Positions 1 through 9,168 of a stretch of 64,000 nt of DNA are shown piece by piece. The notes below the pieces were generated by a model. The model did not search any database and had not been told where the DNA came from. It worked only from the letters and a program-made list of their open reading frames with translations. Source of the stretch: Planctomycetota bacterium. Its GTDB lineage: Bacteria; Planctomycetota; Planctomycetia; Pirellulales; PNKZ01. The position numbers were made by a program, and so were the translations under genes. The number at the start of each line of letters is the position of its first letter. Positions within the stretch are counted from its first letter, which is position 1. The stretch is taken from assembly GCA_018242585.1 (NCBI GenBank), contig JAFEBQ010000002.1:62001-126000 (forward strand), written 5' to 3'.

Positions 1-1246
1 GTGCATCATTCTGTTTCTCAGCGGGGGCCCCTCGCAGCTTGAACTGTGGGATCCCAAGCCCGACGCGCCGGCCGAGGTGCGCGGCTCGCTGAAGCCGATT
101 GCCACCAAGAGCCCGGGACTGGCGATTGGTGAACTGCTGCCGCAGACGGCCGCGCTGAGCGAACATTGGACGGTCGTACGGTCGATGACCACGCGCGATA
201 ACGCCCACTCGTCGAGCGGTTACGCCATGCTGACCGGCGCGCCCCACGCGCCGATGAACGCCGAGGACCAGAAGCCCGGCGCGCCGAATGACTGGCCGGT
301 GATGGGCGCGATTGTCCAAAAGTTTCGCGCTCAGCAGCCCAATCAACAAACCGCCTTGCCGGCCGCCGTCCGCTTGCCGACCGAAATCTGGAACAACGGC
401 CGTATCCTGTGGCCCGGTCAGGACGCCGGCTTCTTGGGCCGGGCAACCGACCCGTGGCTGTTGAACTGCAATCCAAACGATGTGCAATTCGACGTGCCCG
501 GACTGTCACTGCTGGAAGGAAACACGGCGATCGAGTTCGATCGCCGGCGACAACTGCTGCATGAAATCGCTTCGTCAACCTCGACAAGCACTCAACCACC
601 CGTTTCGGAGCGCTGGTCGCAGCTACGGCAACAGGCATTCGATCTGATCGGTTCCGGGCGTTCGGCTCGCGCCTTTCGTTTGGATGATGAGTCGTCGGCG
701 ATGCGCGACCGGTACGGCCGAACACGGTTTGGGCAGAGCGTGCTCCTGACCCGACGCTTGGTCGAAGCCGGCGTGTCGCTGATCCAGGTCAACTGGGCCC
801 GGCAGGATGACGACCCGGTCGAAAGCCCGATGTGGGACACCCATCGGGGGAATGAGAACCGATTGAAGACGGCCCTCGTGCCACCGCTGGACCAGGCCTA
901 TTCAGCTTTGCTCGAAGACCTGCGCGACCGCGGGCTGCTCGACGAGACGTTGGTGGTCTGCATGGCTGAATTCGGCCGGACGCCCAAGATCAACCGGAAT
1001 GCGGGTCGCGACCACTGGGGACACGCTTTCTCAGTGGCCCTGGCCGGTGGGGGTGTACGGGGGGGCCGGGCCATTGGGGCGTCGGACAAACTGGCGGCAT
1101 ACCCCGCCTCGCGGCCGACCGGGCCAGGCGACCTAAGTGCCACGATATTCCACAGTTTGGGGCTGCCGGCCGAAACGATCATCCACGACCGTTTGGGGCG
1201 TCCACTACCAATTAGTACCGGTCAGGTCATTTCTGAGTTATTCTAA
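1..1246 (+). CDS. DUF1501 family protein (5' truncated by window edge)
   Basis: The frame is open from base 2 to the TAA at 1244-1246, so the start codon lies outside the window. The first residues read CIILFLSGGPSQLELWDPKP, the characteristic early motif of planctomycete DUF1501 proteins, a family with an alkaline-phosphatase/sulfatase-like fold. The family's C-terminal motif is also present (AEFGRTPKIN, then RDHWGHAFSVALAGGG and GASD). DUF1501 genes usually sit beside DUF1549/DUF1553 genes and are often exported; here both partners follow on the same strand. The substrate is unknown. Family assignment is firm, biochemical role is not. Confidence 0.93.
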   Translation, partial: CIILFLSGGPSQLELWDPKPDAPAEVRGSLKPIATKSPGLAIGELLPQTAALSEHWTVVRSMTTRDNAHSSSGYAMLTGAPHAPMNAEDQKPGAPNDWPVMGAIVQKFRAQQPNQQTALPAAVRLPTEIWNNGRILWPGQDAGFLGRATDPWLLNCNPNDVQFDVPGLSLLEGNTAIEFDRRRQLLHEIASSTSTSTQPPVSERWSQLRQQAFDLIGSGRSARAFRLDDESSAMRDRYGRTRFGQSVLLTRRLVEAGVSLIQVNWARQDDDPVESPMWDTHRGNENRLKTALVPPLDQAYSALLEDLRDRGLLDETLVVCMAEFGRTPKINRNAGRDHWGHAFSVALAGGGVRGGRAIGASDKLAAYPASRPTGPGDLSATIFHSLGLPAETIIHDRLGRPLPISTGQVISELF

Positions 1247-1322
1247 AAGCCCGCCTGCTCTTTGCCGCTTGTTGCCCCGCCGCACCCGCCCGCCTTTTGA
1301 ACGCATCGAAGAAGCGCCCGCC

Positions 1323-3698
1323 ATGAATCACTGCCTGAGACGAGCCCGGCTGATTGCTTGTTTGCTGATCCCAGCTTGGGCGGCGCTCTGCTCGTTGGCC
1401 GCAGCACAAGCGCCGACGGTGAATCAGCTTTGGCCGCGGGCGGTTCGCCCCGGTGGCACGCACGAGTTGGTGTTTCTGGGTGCGAATCTGGCGAAGCCGA
1501 CGCGGTGGTGGACGAACGGGCCGTTGCGCTTCGAGCCGGCCGAAGCCGGCGCCGACAAACAAAACAGCGCCGAGCGAACCGGCGTCCGAGTCGTGGTGAC
1601 CGACGAGGCGATGCCGGGCGTGTACGCCGTGCGAATGGCGACGGTGCAAGGCCTGTCGAATCTGCAACTGATCGTGGTCGACGACTTGCCGACCTTGGCG
1701 GCTGGCAATTCGCATCAAGCCCCCGATCGCGCGCTGCCCGTCGAAGCGCCCGTGGCCGTCGAAGGTCTCTGCGCCGCGGGACAATATGAATACGTTAAGT
1801 TCCATGCCCAGGCGGGGCAGCGGCTGTCGTTCGATGTCTTTGCCCGACGGCTGGGCTCGCCGCTCGACCCCGTGCTGAGGCTGCTCGATGCGACCGGCCG
1901 CGAGTTGGCCTACGCCGACGATGACGAGGTGGCCGGCGCCGACAGCCGGCTGACCTATCGCTTTGAGCGCGAAGGGGACTACCTGCTCGAGCTGCGCGAC
2001 GTGCGCTATCAAGGGAGCGACCGGCATTTTTACCGCTTGCGGATCGGCGACTTCCCATTACCCGCGGCGGTTTATCCGTTGGGCATTCCGGCCGGCGCGG
2101 CCAGCAGCGTGACCGGTGTGGCCCGCGATGGTTCAATGTTGCCGGCGGTGGCGGTTGCCGCTCAGCCGCGCGACGCCACGCAAGTGAACGTCCCCTTGCG
2201 GTACACGGCGGGCGGCGCGGCCAGTTGGGCCGGCGTGGTCGTCGGCTCGCGGCAAGAACAAATCGAATGGGAACCGAACGACGAAGTCGCGACGGCCGCC
2301 CCGCTGACAATCGGCGGCGCAATGAACGGTCGCTTCGATCGCGCCGGCGACAAGGACTATTTCACCTTCACGGCCAAGAAAGGTGAGAAGGTGCGGTTCA
2401 CCGGAGCGACGCGCCGACTCGGCGCGCCGACGGACCTCTACCTGCGATTGCTCGACGCCCAGGGGAAGCAACTCGCCGAGTCCGACGACTCGGGGAGCGA
2501 GGAAGGGGTGCTCGAATACACGCCAGCCGCCGATGGCCCGTACATTTTGCAGGTCGAAGAACTGCTCGGTCGCGGCGGGCCAGGCTTTGTCTATCGAATC
2601 GAAGCGGCGTTGGCCGAGCCAGGCTTCACCCTGGTGGTCGACGCCGACAAGCTCGACGTGCCACAAGGGGGCGTGTTCAAGGTCAAAGTGACCGCCGTGC
2701 GCCGCGACTTTACCCAGCCGATCACGTTGGCGCTCGAAGGGATCTCGGGGGCCACACTTTCGGGCGAGACGATCGCCACTGGCAAGCTGATCACCACGTT
2801 GACCGGCACGCTGCCGGCCAGCTACACGCCGGGAACGCTGTTGTCGATGCGCGTGGTCGGCGAAGGAACCGACGGCAAGAAGAAGTTCCGCGCCGTGGCC
2901 AGCAACCTGCCCGAGCTGCGCAAGTCGCTCAGCGGTCTGCCTTGGCCGCCAGCGTCGCTCGACGGGCTGACGCTGGTGAGCGTCGGCGCGCCGATGGTCG
3001 ACTTTTTTAAGCTGGCCGCGTCAAAGCCCGTGGTCGTGTTTCCGCAATACGCGGGCAAGGCCACGCTGACCGTGAAAGTCGAACGGCTTAACAAGTTCGA
3101 CGGGCCGGTGACGCTGGCTTTCCCCAACTTGCCGGCGGGTTTCGCGGCGGGCAAGGCCGTGACGATTGATAAAGGCAAGAACGAGCTCGCGGTCGAGTTG
3201 ACTGGGCCGGCGACCGCCAGCGTGCGCGAGCAAGAGCTTCAAGTCGTCGGCTCGGGCGAGTTCCAGAACCAGCCGCGGTCGGCAACCCTGTCGGGGGTGA
3301 AGCTGCGCGTCGCGCCGCCGATTGAAATTGATCCGGCCCAGGCGACCGTTAGCGTACCCTCGGGGGGCAAGCTCCTCTTGACGCTGACGCTGGTACGGAA
3401 CATCGACGCCAAGACTCCCGTCGAGTTGAGCGTCGCAGGATTGCCGGCCGGGGTGACGCTTGCCGCGCCGTTAAAACTGGAAGGGGACAAGCCGGTCGCG
3501 AAAGCGGAACTGCTGGCCCAGGCATCGGCCGCGCGCGGCTCGGCGACGGCGTTGCTGCGCGCCACCACGACGATCGAAGGGCGAAAAGTAACATTTGACG
3601 TCGGCACAATCGCGCTCGACGTGATGGCACCCGCCAACGATAAGCCCGCTAATAACAAGCCAGCGGCCGAAACGCCGGTGGCACAAACCCAGCCTTAA
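1323..3698 (+). CDS. Secreted protein with two pre-peptidase C-terminal (PPC) domains
   Basis: 791 aa. I chose the ATG at 1323 because it opens a clear signal peptide (LIACLLIPAWAALCSLAAAQA); the frame is open further upstream but that part overlaps the DUF1501 gene and has no secretion signal. Two beta-sandwich PPC-like repeats are visible, about residues 150-245 (QYEYVKFHAQAGQRLSFDV...YLLELRD) and 335-425 (DKDYFTFTAKKGEKVRFTG...YILQVEE). The rest looks like Ig-like or putative adhesion beta domains. It lies 76 nt after the DUF1501 gene and 31 nt before the DUF1549/DUF1553 gene, so probably one transcript. Probably periplasmic or cell-surface; no enzymatic motif seen. Confidence 0.88.
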   Translation: MNHCLRRARLIACLLIPAWAALCSLAAAQAPTVNQLWPRAVRPGGTHELVFLGANLAKPTRWWTNGPLRFEPAEAGADKQNSAERTGVRVVVTDEAMPGVYAVRMATVQGLSNLQLIVVDDLPTLAAGNSHQAPDRALPVEAPVAVEGLCAAGQYEYVKFHAQAGQRLSFDVFARRLGSPLDPVLRLLDATGRELAYADDDEVAGADSRLTYRFEREGDYLLELRDVRYQGSDRHFYRLRIGDFPLPAAVYPLGIPAGAASSVTGVARDGSMLPAVAVAAQPRDATQVNVPLRYTAGGAASWAGVVVGSRQEQIEWEPNDEVATAAPLTIGGAMNGRFDRAGDKDYFTFTAKKGEKVRFTGATRRLGAPTDLYLRLLDAQGKQLAESDDSGSEEGVLEYTPAADGPYILQVEELLGRGGPGFVYRIEAALAEPGFTLVVDADKLDVPQGGVFKVKVTAVRRDFTQPITLALEGISGATLSGETIATGKLITTLTGTLPASYTPGTLLSMRVVGEGTDGKKKFRAVASNLPELRKSLSGLPWPPASLDGLTLVSVGAPMVDFFKLAASKPVVVFPQYAGKATLTVKVERLNKFDGPVTLAFPNLPAGFAAGKAVTIDKGKNELAVELTGPATASVREQELQVVGSGEFQNQPRSATLSGVKLRVAPPIEIDPAQATVSVPSGGKLLLTLTLVRNIDAKTPVELSVAGLPAGVTLAAPLKLEGDKPVAKAELLAQASAARGSATALLRATTTIEGRKVTFDVGTIALDVMAPANDKPANNKPAAETPVAQTQP

Positions 3699-3729
3699 AC
3701 TATTTGCCCTCACGGGCAGCAGGTGATCT

Positions 3730-6261
3730 ATGGACCGGAAAACCTTGGTATCGCTACGACGCACGATCGGGGCCTTGGCCGTGGCGAGTGCCTGGGCGTG
3801 GCTCGGCGCGAACGCTCATGCGGCCGACGCCCAACCTGCCGCGAACACCGTGGCGGCGGCCAATACGACGAACGCTCCGGCGCCAGCAGCCGCGAGCGTG
3901 CCAGCGCCGATTGTGCGGATGGAAGTTCATCCTGAGCGGATCAAGCTCAGTGATCCACGCGACTATGCTCGTGTCATCATCTCGGGCTACGACGCCGCGG
4001 GCCTAGTGCGCGACTTGACCAACACGGCGCAACTGACGATCGACAACGAGAAGGTCGTCAAGATCAAGAACCATCGGCTGTCGCCGGTGGGGCAGGGGAG
4101 CGCCAAACTGACGGTTCGCTCGGGCACGCTGCAAAAGGAAGTTGCCATCGAAGTTGGCGCGCTCGACCAGCCGCGGCCGGTGTCGTTCCTGCTCGACGTG
4201 CAGGCTTCGTTGACCAAGCAAGGGTGCAATCAAGGGGCTTGTCACGGTTCGCCGAGCGGGAAGGGGGGGTTCCGCCTGTCGTTGCGAGCGTACGACCCCG
4301 TGCTCGATACCGAGACGCTGATTCGCGAATCGTTCAACCGCCGGGTGAATCTCGCCGACCCGCTGGCCAGCTTGATCATCCGCAAGCCGCTAATGGAAGT
4401 GCCGCACGTCGGCGGCAAGCGACTGGGCAAAACCGATGAAGCCTACGCGTTATTGCGCGACTGGATCGCCCAAGGCTGTCAGTTGGACAAGGATCCGAAT
4501 ATTCATTGCGTGAAGATCGAGGTCTATCCCAAGCAGCGGCTCTACTACTTACCCGCCGATCAACAGTTGATGGTCACGGGGCACTTCTCGGACGGTTCGA
4601 TCCGCGACATCACGCGCTTGGCCGACTTTAGCAGCAGCGACCAGGCCGTCGCCTCGGTCGACACCGAAGGGCTGGTCCGCGGCGAGCAGAACGGCGAATC
4701 GACGATTCTGGTCCGTTACCTGGAACAGATGGAAACGATTCCGCTAGTGTTCCTGGAGCAGCGGCCGAACCTGAAATGGGCCGCGCCGGCCGAAAAGAAT
4801 TACATCGACAAGCTGGTCTTTACCAAGCTCAAGCAGTTGCAAATCGTCCCGTCGCAACCCGCCGGCGATGAAGAGTTCGTGCGGCGTCTTTACCTGGACG
4901 TGATCGGGCGCTTGCCCAAGGTGGCTGAGACCGAGCAGTTCCTAGCCGACAAGGATCCGAACAAGCGAGCCAAGTTGATCGACCAGTTGATCGAAGCGCC
5001 AGAATACGCCGAATACTGGGCGCTGAAGTGGGCCGACCTGCTGCGCGTGCGCAAGACCGCGGTGTCGGAGCCAGGCGTGTTCAAGTTCCACCACTGGCTG
5101 GTCCAAGCCCTGCGCTCGAACATGCCGTACGATCAGTTCGCCCGGCAATTGCTGACCGCCCAGGGAAGCACGCTGCAAAACCCCGCGGCCAACTTCTTCC
5201 GCGCCGCGGCCGAGACCAACGATTGCACCGAGACGGTCTCGCAGATATTTCTGGGCGCGCGCATCCAATGCGCCAAGTGCCACAACCATCCGTTCGAGCG
5301 CTGGACGCAAGATAACTACTACGGGATTAGCGCCTTTTTTACCCGCATTCAGCGCAAGAAGAGCGCCGACGACAATGATCTGGTCGTGTGGGTGGCCCGC
5401 TCGGGCGAGGTGACGCAACCGCGCACGGGCAAGCAAATGCAGCCCTGGATGCCGGTTCGCGGCACGGTGCCGATGACGGGCGAGTCGGATCGCCGCTTGC
5501 TGTTGGCCGAGTGGCTGACCGCGGCGGACAATCCGCGATTCGCGCGCGTCGAGGTTAATCGCATTTGGGCCCAGGTGATGGGGCGCGGCATTGTCGAGCC
5601 GATCGACGATTTCCGCGACTCGAACCCAGCGGCTCATCCGGCCTTGCTCGACGAGTTGGCCCGCGACTTCATTTCGCACGGCTTTGACCGCAAGCATGTC
5701 CTGCGGGTGATCCTCAATAGCCAGATCTATCAACTCAGTTCGCGGAGCAACGAGTTCAACCGTGACGACGCGAAATACTTCTCGCACTACCACACTCGCA
5801 TCCTGCCGGCCGAAGTGCTGCTCGACGCCATTTGCCAAGTGACCGACGTGCCCGAGAAGTACGCCGGCCTACCCGCTGGCACGCGCGCCGTGCAAATGCC
5901 CGGCACCGACAGCGACCATGAGTTCCTGAAAGTGTTCGGCAAACCAGCCCGTGAAACGCCGTGCGCATGCGAACGCTCGGGCGAGACGAACCTGTCGCAA
6001 GCGTTGCAGATGATCAACGGCGCGCTGCTGCACAACAAGCTGCGCGACGGCGACAGCCGGGCCAAGAAGTTGCTCACCGCGGGCAAGTCGCCCGAACAGA
6101 TCGTTCGCGAGCTGTATCTGGCGGCTTGTTGCCGAGCGCCGAACGCCAACGAGCTGAAGGCGGCGTTGACCTATGTGAGCGCCAATGGCGACATGGCCCG
6201 CGGGCTCGAAGACGTGAGTTGGGCGCTGTTGAACAGCAACGAGTTCTTGTTCCAGCACTAG
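3730..6261 (+). CDS. DUF1549/DUF1553 protein with N-terminal Ig-like (Big-2) region and cytochrome-like motifs
   Basis: 843 aa with an N-terminal signal segment (LAVASAWAWLGANAHA). Residues about 55-145 and 260-345 look like bacterial Ig-like domains. A cytochrome-c-like cysteine motif (GCNQGACHG) is at about residue 165. The DUF1549 part carries CAKCHNHPFERW at about 514, a CxxCH motif typical of the family. DUF1553 runs from about 585 (DRRLLLAEWLTAADNPRFARV) to the end. The family is expanded in planctomycetes and paired with DUF1501, as here. Haem binding is suggested by the motifs only. The gene ends just before a palindromic terminator-like element. Confidence 0.93.
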   Translation: MDRKTLVSLRRTIGALAVASAWAWLGANAHAADAQPAANTVAAANTTNAPAPAAASVPAPIVRMEVHPERIKLSDPRDYARVIISGYDAAGLVRDLTNTAQLTIDNEKVVKIKNHRLSPVGQGSAKLTVRSGTLQKEVAIEVGALDQPRPVSFLLDVQASLTKQGCNQGACHGSPSGKGGFRLSLRAYDPVLDTETLIRESFNRRVNLADPLASLIIRKPLMEVPHVGGKRLGKTDEAYALLRDWIAQGCQLDKDPNIHCVKIEVYPKQRLYYLPADQQLMVTGHFSDGSIRDITRLADFSSSDQAVASVDTEGLVRGEQNGESTILVRYLEQMETIPLVFLEQRPNLKWAAPAEKNYIDKLVFTKLKQLQIVPSQPAGDEEFVRRLYLDVIGRLPKVAETEQFLADKDPNKRAKLIDQLIEAPEYAEYWALKWADLLRVRKTAVSEPGVFKFHHWLVQALRSNMPYDQFARQLLTAQGSTLQNPAANFFRAAAETNDCTETVSQIFLGARIQCAKCHNHPFERWTQDNYYGISAFFTRIQRKKSADDNDLVVWVARSGEVTQPRTGKQMQPWMPVRGTVPMTGESDRRLLLAEWLTAADNPRFARVEVNRIWAQVMGRGIVEPIDDFRDSNPAAHPALLDELARDFISHGFDRKHVLRVILNSQIYQLSSRSNEFNRDDAKYFSHYHTRILPAEVLLDAICQVTDVPEKYAGLPAGTRAVQMPGTDSDHEFLKVFGKPARETPCACERSGETNLSQALQMINGALLHNKLRDGDSRAKKLLTAGKSPEQIVRELYLAACCRAPNANELKAALTYVSANGDMARGLEDVSWALLNSNEFLFQH

Positions 6262-6332
6262 ACGCGGTGGCTGACTCGATTGAAACGCAGCGGGCGCGGC
6301 CTGGATGCTGTTCTGGCGTGCCATTCAAGCAA

Positions 6333-6362
6333 TAAGCCCTAGGGGTGAGCCCCCTGGGCTTG
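6333..6362 (+). terminator. Palindromic repeat / probable terminator after the DUF1549 gene
   Basis: An inverted repeat AAGCCCTAGGGG - TGAG - CCCCCTGGGCTT, with one mismatch, is followed by a T-rich stretch (TGTTTGATTCTTTT). It lies 71 nt after the stop. The same palindrome recurs at 10769-10796, 10817-10843 and 22225-22252, so it is also one copy of a repeat family. Confidence 0.65.
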
Positions 6363-6388
6363 TTTGATTCTTTTCTCGCATTGGCGTC

Positions 6389-6967
6389 TTACGAGCCGGC
6401 GGCTGAAGCGCCACCGCTCGATGAACCGCGGCCGGTTGCCGGCGGCAAGGTCGGCGCCGGGCGCGATTCACGCCAGGCCCGATCGATGGCGTCAACGTAG
6501 AAGGCCGGCGTGGCGCGCGGCTTGACGCGGGTTTCGGCGACCTGGGCCAACTCGCCCGGGGCCACCATCTTGTCGGCCGCCTGCTGCACCGACATGATCC
6601 GTGCCGCGGTCAATTCGGGCGATTCGGCCGTCACCACGTAGATGCAGCGATACTGCATCTGCGACTCGGTCAGGATGGTGTAAACCTTGTTCATGCCGGC
6701 TTCCTTCAGACGGCCGGTGTCCGGTTCGAAGTAATCATCCCCCAACGTGTTCTGAAAGCGATAGCCGTTCTCGATGCAGAGTTGCATCGGGGCTCGCACG
6801 CGAGCCCGGTCGGACGGGATAAAAGCCTCGGGCCAGGCGTTGTTGCGTTGGGCGTCCCGCTTGAAGGCGCGGAACGGGCGCTCGAGAAAACCTTCGGCCT
6901 GGACGATGGCGGCGCCGAACAGCGAGGACACGACGGCCAACACGCAGAGTTTCCAAGACTTTCGCAT
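6389..6967 (-). CDS. Secreted protein of unknown function, downstream of the Tad genes
   Basis: 192 aa with a signal peptide (LCVLAVVSSLFGAAIVQAEG). The mature part has no motif I recognise; it contains conserved-looking aromatic and Cys residues (LCIENGYRFQN, QYRCIYVVTAESPE) and a low-complexity Ser/Gly/Ala tail. It is the last gene on the minus strand after tadC, separated by about 200 nt, so it may be transcribed with the Tad locus or separately. Export is well supported; function is unknown. Confidence 0.75.
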   Translation of the reverse strand: MRKSWKLCVLAVVSSLFGAAIVQAEGFLERPFRAFKRDAQRNNAWPEAFIPSDRARVRAPMQLCIENGYRFQNTLGDDYFEPDTGRLKEAGMNKVYTILTESQMQYRCIYVVTAESPELTAARIMSVQQAADKMVAPGELAQVAETRVKPRATPAFYVDAIDRAWRESRPAPTLPPATGRGSSSGGASAAGS

Positions 6968-7166
6968 GACAACGGCTCCCGGGTTCGACCGACGCTGGCG
7001 ACGGCTTGGGCCGCCAGCACGCGGTGCGCGCAGATCGCAACGCTTCTAACGGTAATATCGGATCGAACGGGGGGACGAATGCAGCCCAAGGCGAGAATCG
7101 CGGCGTGCTGGCAGGGGTCACCACAACGCCTGTCAAGCTAGCAACGCATTTTATTGAAATAGCCGC

Positions 7167-8120
7167 TTACTTGCCGCTCATCATCGGGAACATTTCGCGG
7201 ACCATCGTGATGGCCGCCGGCCCGACCAGGATCACGAAGATGCCTGGGAAGATGAAGATCACCAGCGGGAAGATCAGCTTGACCGCTGTCTTGGCGGCCT
7301 TTTCCTCGGCCATCTGGCGGCGGCGAGTGCGCATGCTGTCGCTCTGGACACGCAGGGCCTGGGCGACGCTCGAGCCGAACTTGTCGGCCTGGATCAAGAT
7401 CGACGCCAGAGCCTTCAAGTCGTCCACGCCCGAACGTGTGCCCAACTCGTGCAACACTTCGCTGCGTGTGCGGCCGACTTGCATCTGGAAGTTGGCCAGG
7501 GCGAATTCCTCGGCGACCACCGGGTAGGACTTCTTCATCTCTTCCGAGACTTTGCGCATGGCCTGGTCCAGGCCCAGGCCCGCTTCGACGCAGACCACCA
7601 TCAGGTCCAGCGCGTCGGGCAGGCCGAGAAAGATGCCTTCCTTGCGCCGCGAGATCATGAACGCCAGAACCAGGCCGGGCAGATAGAACATCACGCCGGC
7701 CACCGAAACGGCCATCATGATCGCCTGTTGATCAAAGCGGGCCAGCGCCGTCATCGTGACGCCGCTGAACATTAGCCCCAACACCAGGCACATGAACTTC
7801 AAGCCCAGAAAGACCGTGGGCGCGGTTTCAGCGCGGAACCCGGCGTTGGCCAGGCGCAGCTTCAGCTTGTTGGCTTCCAACTCGTTGGTCGGTTGCAGCG
7901 GCTTGGCCAAGGCGGGAGTCGCCTTGACGATCATCTGGGTGACCGCGCCTTGTTTCTTGATGGCGGCTTCGCTTTCGAGCCGCTTCTTGCGCAGCGTCGG
8001 GTTGCGAATCTCGTCCAGCCGTTCGGCCGAGCGCGGCTTTTCGGCGGTCAACATATTCATGACCGCCCACACGGCCATGGCGATCGCGCCGAAGACCGCG
8101 AAGGGAACCACCGTTATCAT
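7167..8120 (-). CDS. tadC: Tad pilus inner-membrane platform protein TadC
   Basis: Type II secretion F-domain membrane protein of the Tad system. I prefer the ATG at 8120, which has an AAGG upstream and starts directly with the first membrane helix (ITVVPFAVFGAIAMAVWAVM); a GTG at 8144, 7 nt after the tadB stop, is also possible. The family core is visible in the C-terminal half (LPDALDLMVVCVEAGLGLDQA... and TRSGVDDLKALASILIQADKFGSSVAQALR), flanked by membrane helices. It follows tadB directly. With TadB it should form the platform on which the CpaF ATPase acts. The family is well recognised. Confidence 0.92.
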   Translation of the reverse strand: MITVVPFAVFGAIAMAVWAVMNMLTAEKPRSAERLDEIRNPTLRKKRLESEAAIKKQGAVTQMIVKATPALAKPLQPTNELEANKLKLRLANAGFRAETAPTVFLGLKFMCLVLGLMFSGVTMTALARFDQQAIMMAVSVAGVMFYLPGLVLAFMISRRKEGIFLGLPDALDLMVVCVEAGLGLDQAMRKVSEEMKKSYPVVAEEFALANFQMQVGRTRSEVLHELGTRSGVDDLKALASILIQADKFGSSVAQALRVQSDSMRTRRRQMAEEKAAKTAVKLIFPLVIFIFPGIFVILVGPAAITMVREMFPMMSGK

Positions 8121-8151
8121 GCTGAAGCCTTGAAAGACAAACACGGCAGTC

Positions 8152-9114
8152 TTAAACCTTGATGTTGATGATTTTGCGAATGACGAGCGCGCCGAGCACT
8201 TGCATGATCACCGCGCCGGCGAGCATCTTGGTGCCCATTGGGTCGTCGAACAGCAGCATGATGTAATTGGGATTCAGCCGGTACACGGCCAGGAACAACA
8301 CCGGCGGTAAGGCCAACAGCACAATACCCGACAGCCGCCCTTCGCCGGTCAGCGCCTGGACTTGGCCGTAGATCTTGAATCGCTCGCGAACCAGGTGGCC
8401 GATCTTGTCGAGGATTTCCGCCAGATCGCCACCGGTGGTCCGCTGCAACACGACGGCCGTGCAGAAGAACTGCAAGTCCATGTTCGGCACGCGCTCGGTC
8501 AGGCCTTCGAGGGCTTCTTCGATGGGCAGCCCCAGGTTCTGTTCTTCAAACACGCGGCCAAACTCGGTGGCGATCGGCGCGTTAAGCTCCGACTGCACCA
8601 ACTCGAACGACGCCGCCAGGCTGTGCCCGGAACGGAGCGCGCGACCCATCAGGTCGAGCGCTTCGGGCAATTGGGCGCCGAATAACTTGAGCCGGCGTTT
8701 GCGCTTCATCGACAAGTACATCAGCGGCATCACGCCGGCACTCAGGGCCACGACCGGAACCATCCAGACAGGCAGCCGAGCCACCACGCACACCATCATC
8801 CCCAAGAACGCCAGGCCGCCGCTCATCATGCCGAATTGCGACGGGGTCAGCTTGGTGTCGGCCTGCTGGAACAGTAGCCGCGACTTGCCGAACCGGTTGA
8901 GCAGGGCTTCGATCAGGCCTGGCGCGGCGTCAAGCGGCTGGATCAGCAACGTCTCTTTGAGCGACGGCTCCTTGCTGGTCGCGCCCTTGCCGGCCAACAT
9001 GTCGAGCCGGTCGGACAGCTTGTCGTCGTCCTTGTCACCGAACATCTGCATCACGGCCCAGGCCATGGCGGCAACAGCGGCGAACGCAGTGATTGAAATC
9101 AGCAGTGGTGACAT
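8152..9114 (-). CDS. tadB: Tad pilus inner-membrane platform protein TadB
   Basis: 320 aa, type II secretion F domain. An N-terminal membrane helix (LLISITAFAAVAAMAWAVM) is followed by a cytoplasmic stretch, two helices (about residues 92-125), the F domain (LPEALDLMGRALRSGHSLAAS, VLQRTTGGDLAEILDKIGHLVRERF) and C-terminal helices. It sits between cpaF and tadC in the usual Tad order. It is expected to pair with TadC in the inner membrane. The 54-nt gap upstream carries a run of TAGGG-like repeats, and the cpaF stop is close, so co-transcription is likely. Confidence 0.93.
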   Translation of the reverse strand: MSPLLISITAFAAVAAMAWAVMQMFGDKDDDKLSDRLDMLAGKGATSKEPSLKETLLIQPLDAAPGLIEALLNRFGKSRLLFQQADTKLTPSQFGMMSGGLAFLGMMVCVVARLPVWMVPVVALSAGVMPLMYLSMKRKRRLKLFGAQLPEALDLMGRALRSGHSLAASFELVQSELNAPIATEFGRVFEEQNLGLPIEEALEGLTERVPNMDLQFFCTAVVLQRTTGGDLAEILDKIGHLVRERFKIYGQVQALTGEGRLSGIVLLALPPVLFLAVYRLNPNYIMLLFDDPMGTKMLAGAVIMQVLGALVIRKIINIKV

Positions 9115-9122
9115 GAGAGGCG

Positions 9123-9149
9123 CTAGGGATTAGGGGCTAGGGACTAGGA
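9123..9149. repeat. Short tandem TAGGG-like repeat in the cpaF-tadB gap
   Basis: Four imperfect repeats (CTAGGGAT, TAGGGG, CTAGGGA, CTAGG) fill the intergenic gap between cpaF and tadB. This kind of run is seen near genes in many bacterial genomes; no function is implied by the sequence. Confidence 0.5.
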
Positions 9150-9168
9150 AAGACCGCGGACAACGGCA

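Noticed and set aside
1227-2027. Long minus-strand frame (266 codons) opposite the PPC protein gene
   Set aside because: It is an antisense shadow of a high-GC gene: Arg/Gly/His-rich, no ribosome-binding site and no domain, while the plus-strand frame has a signal peptide and PPC repeats.
4942-5838. 298-codon minus-strand frame opposite the DUF1549/DUF1553 gene
   Set aside because: Composition is typical of antisense frames in GC-rich DNA and the opposite strand has strong family motifs.
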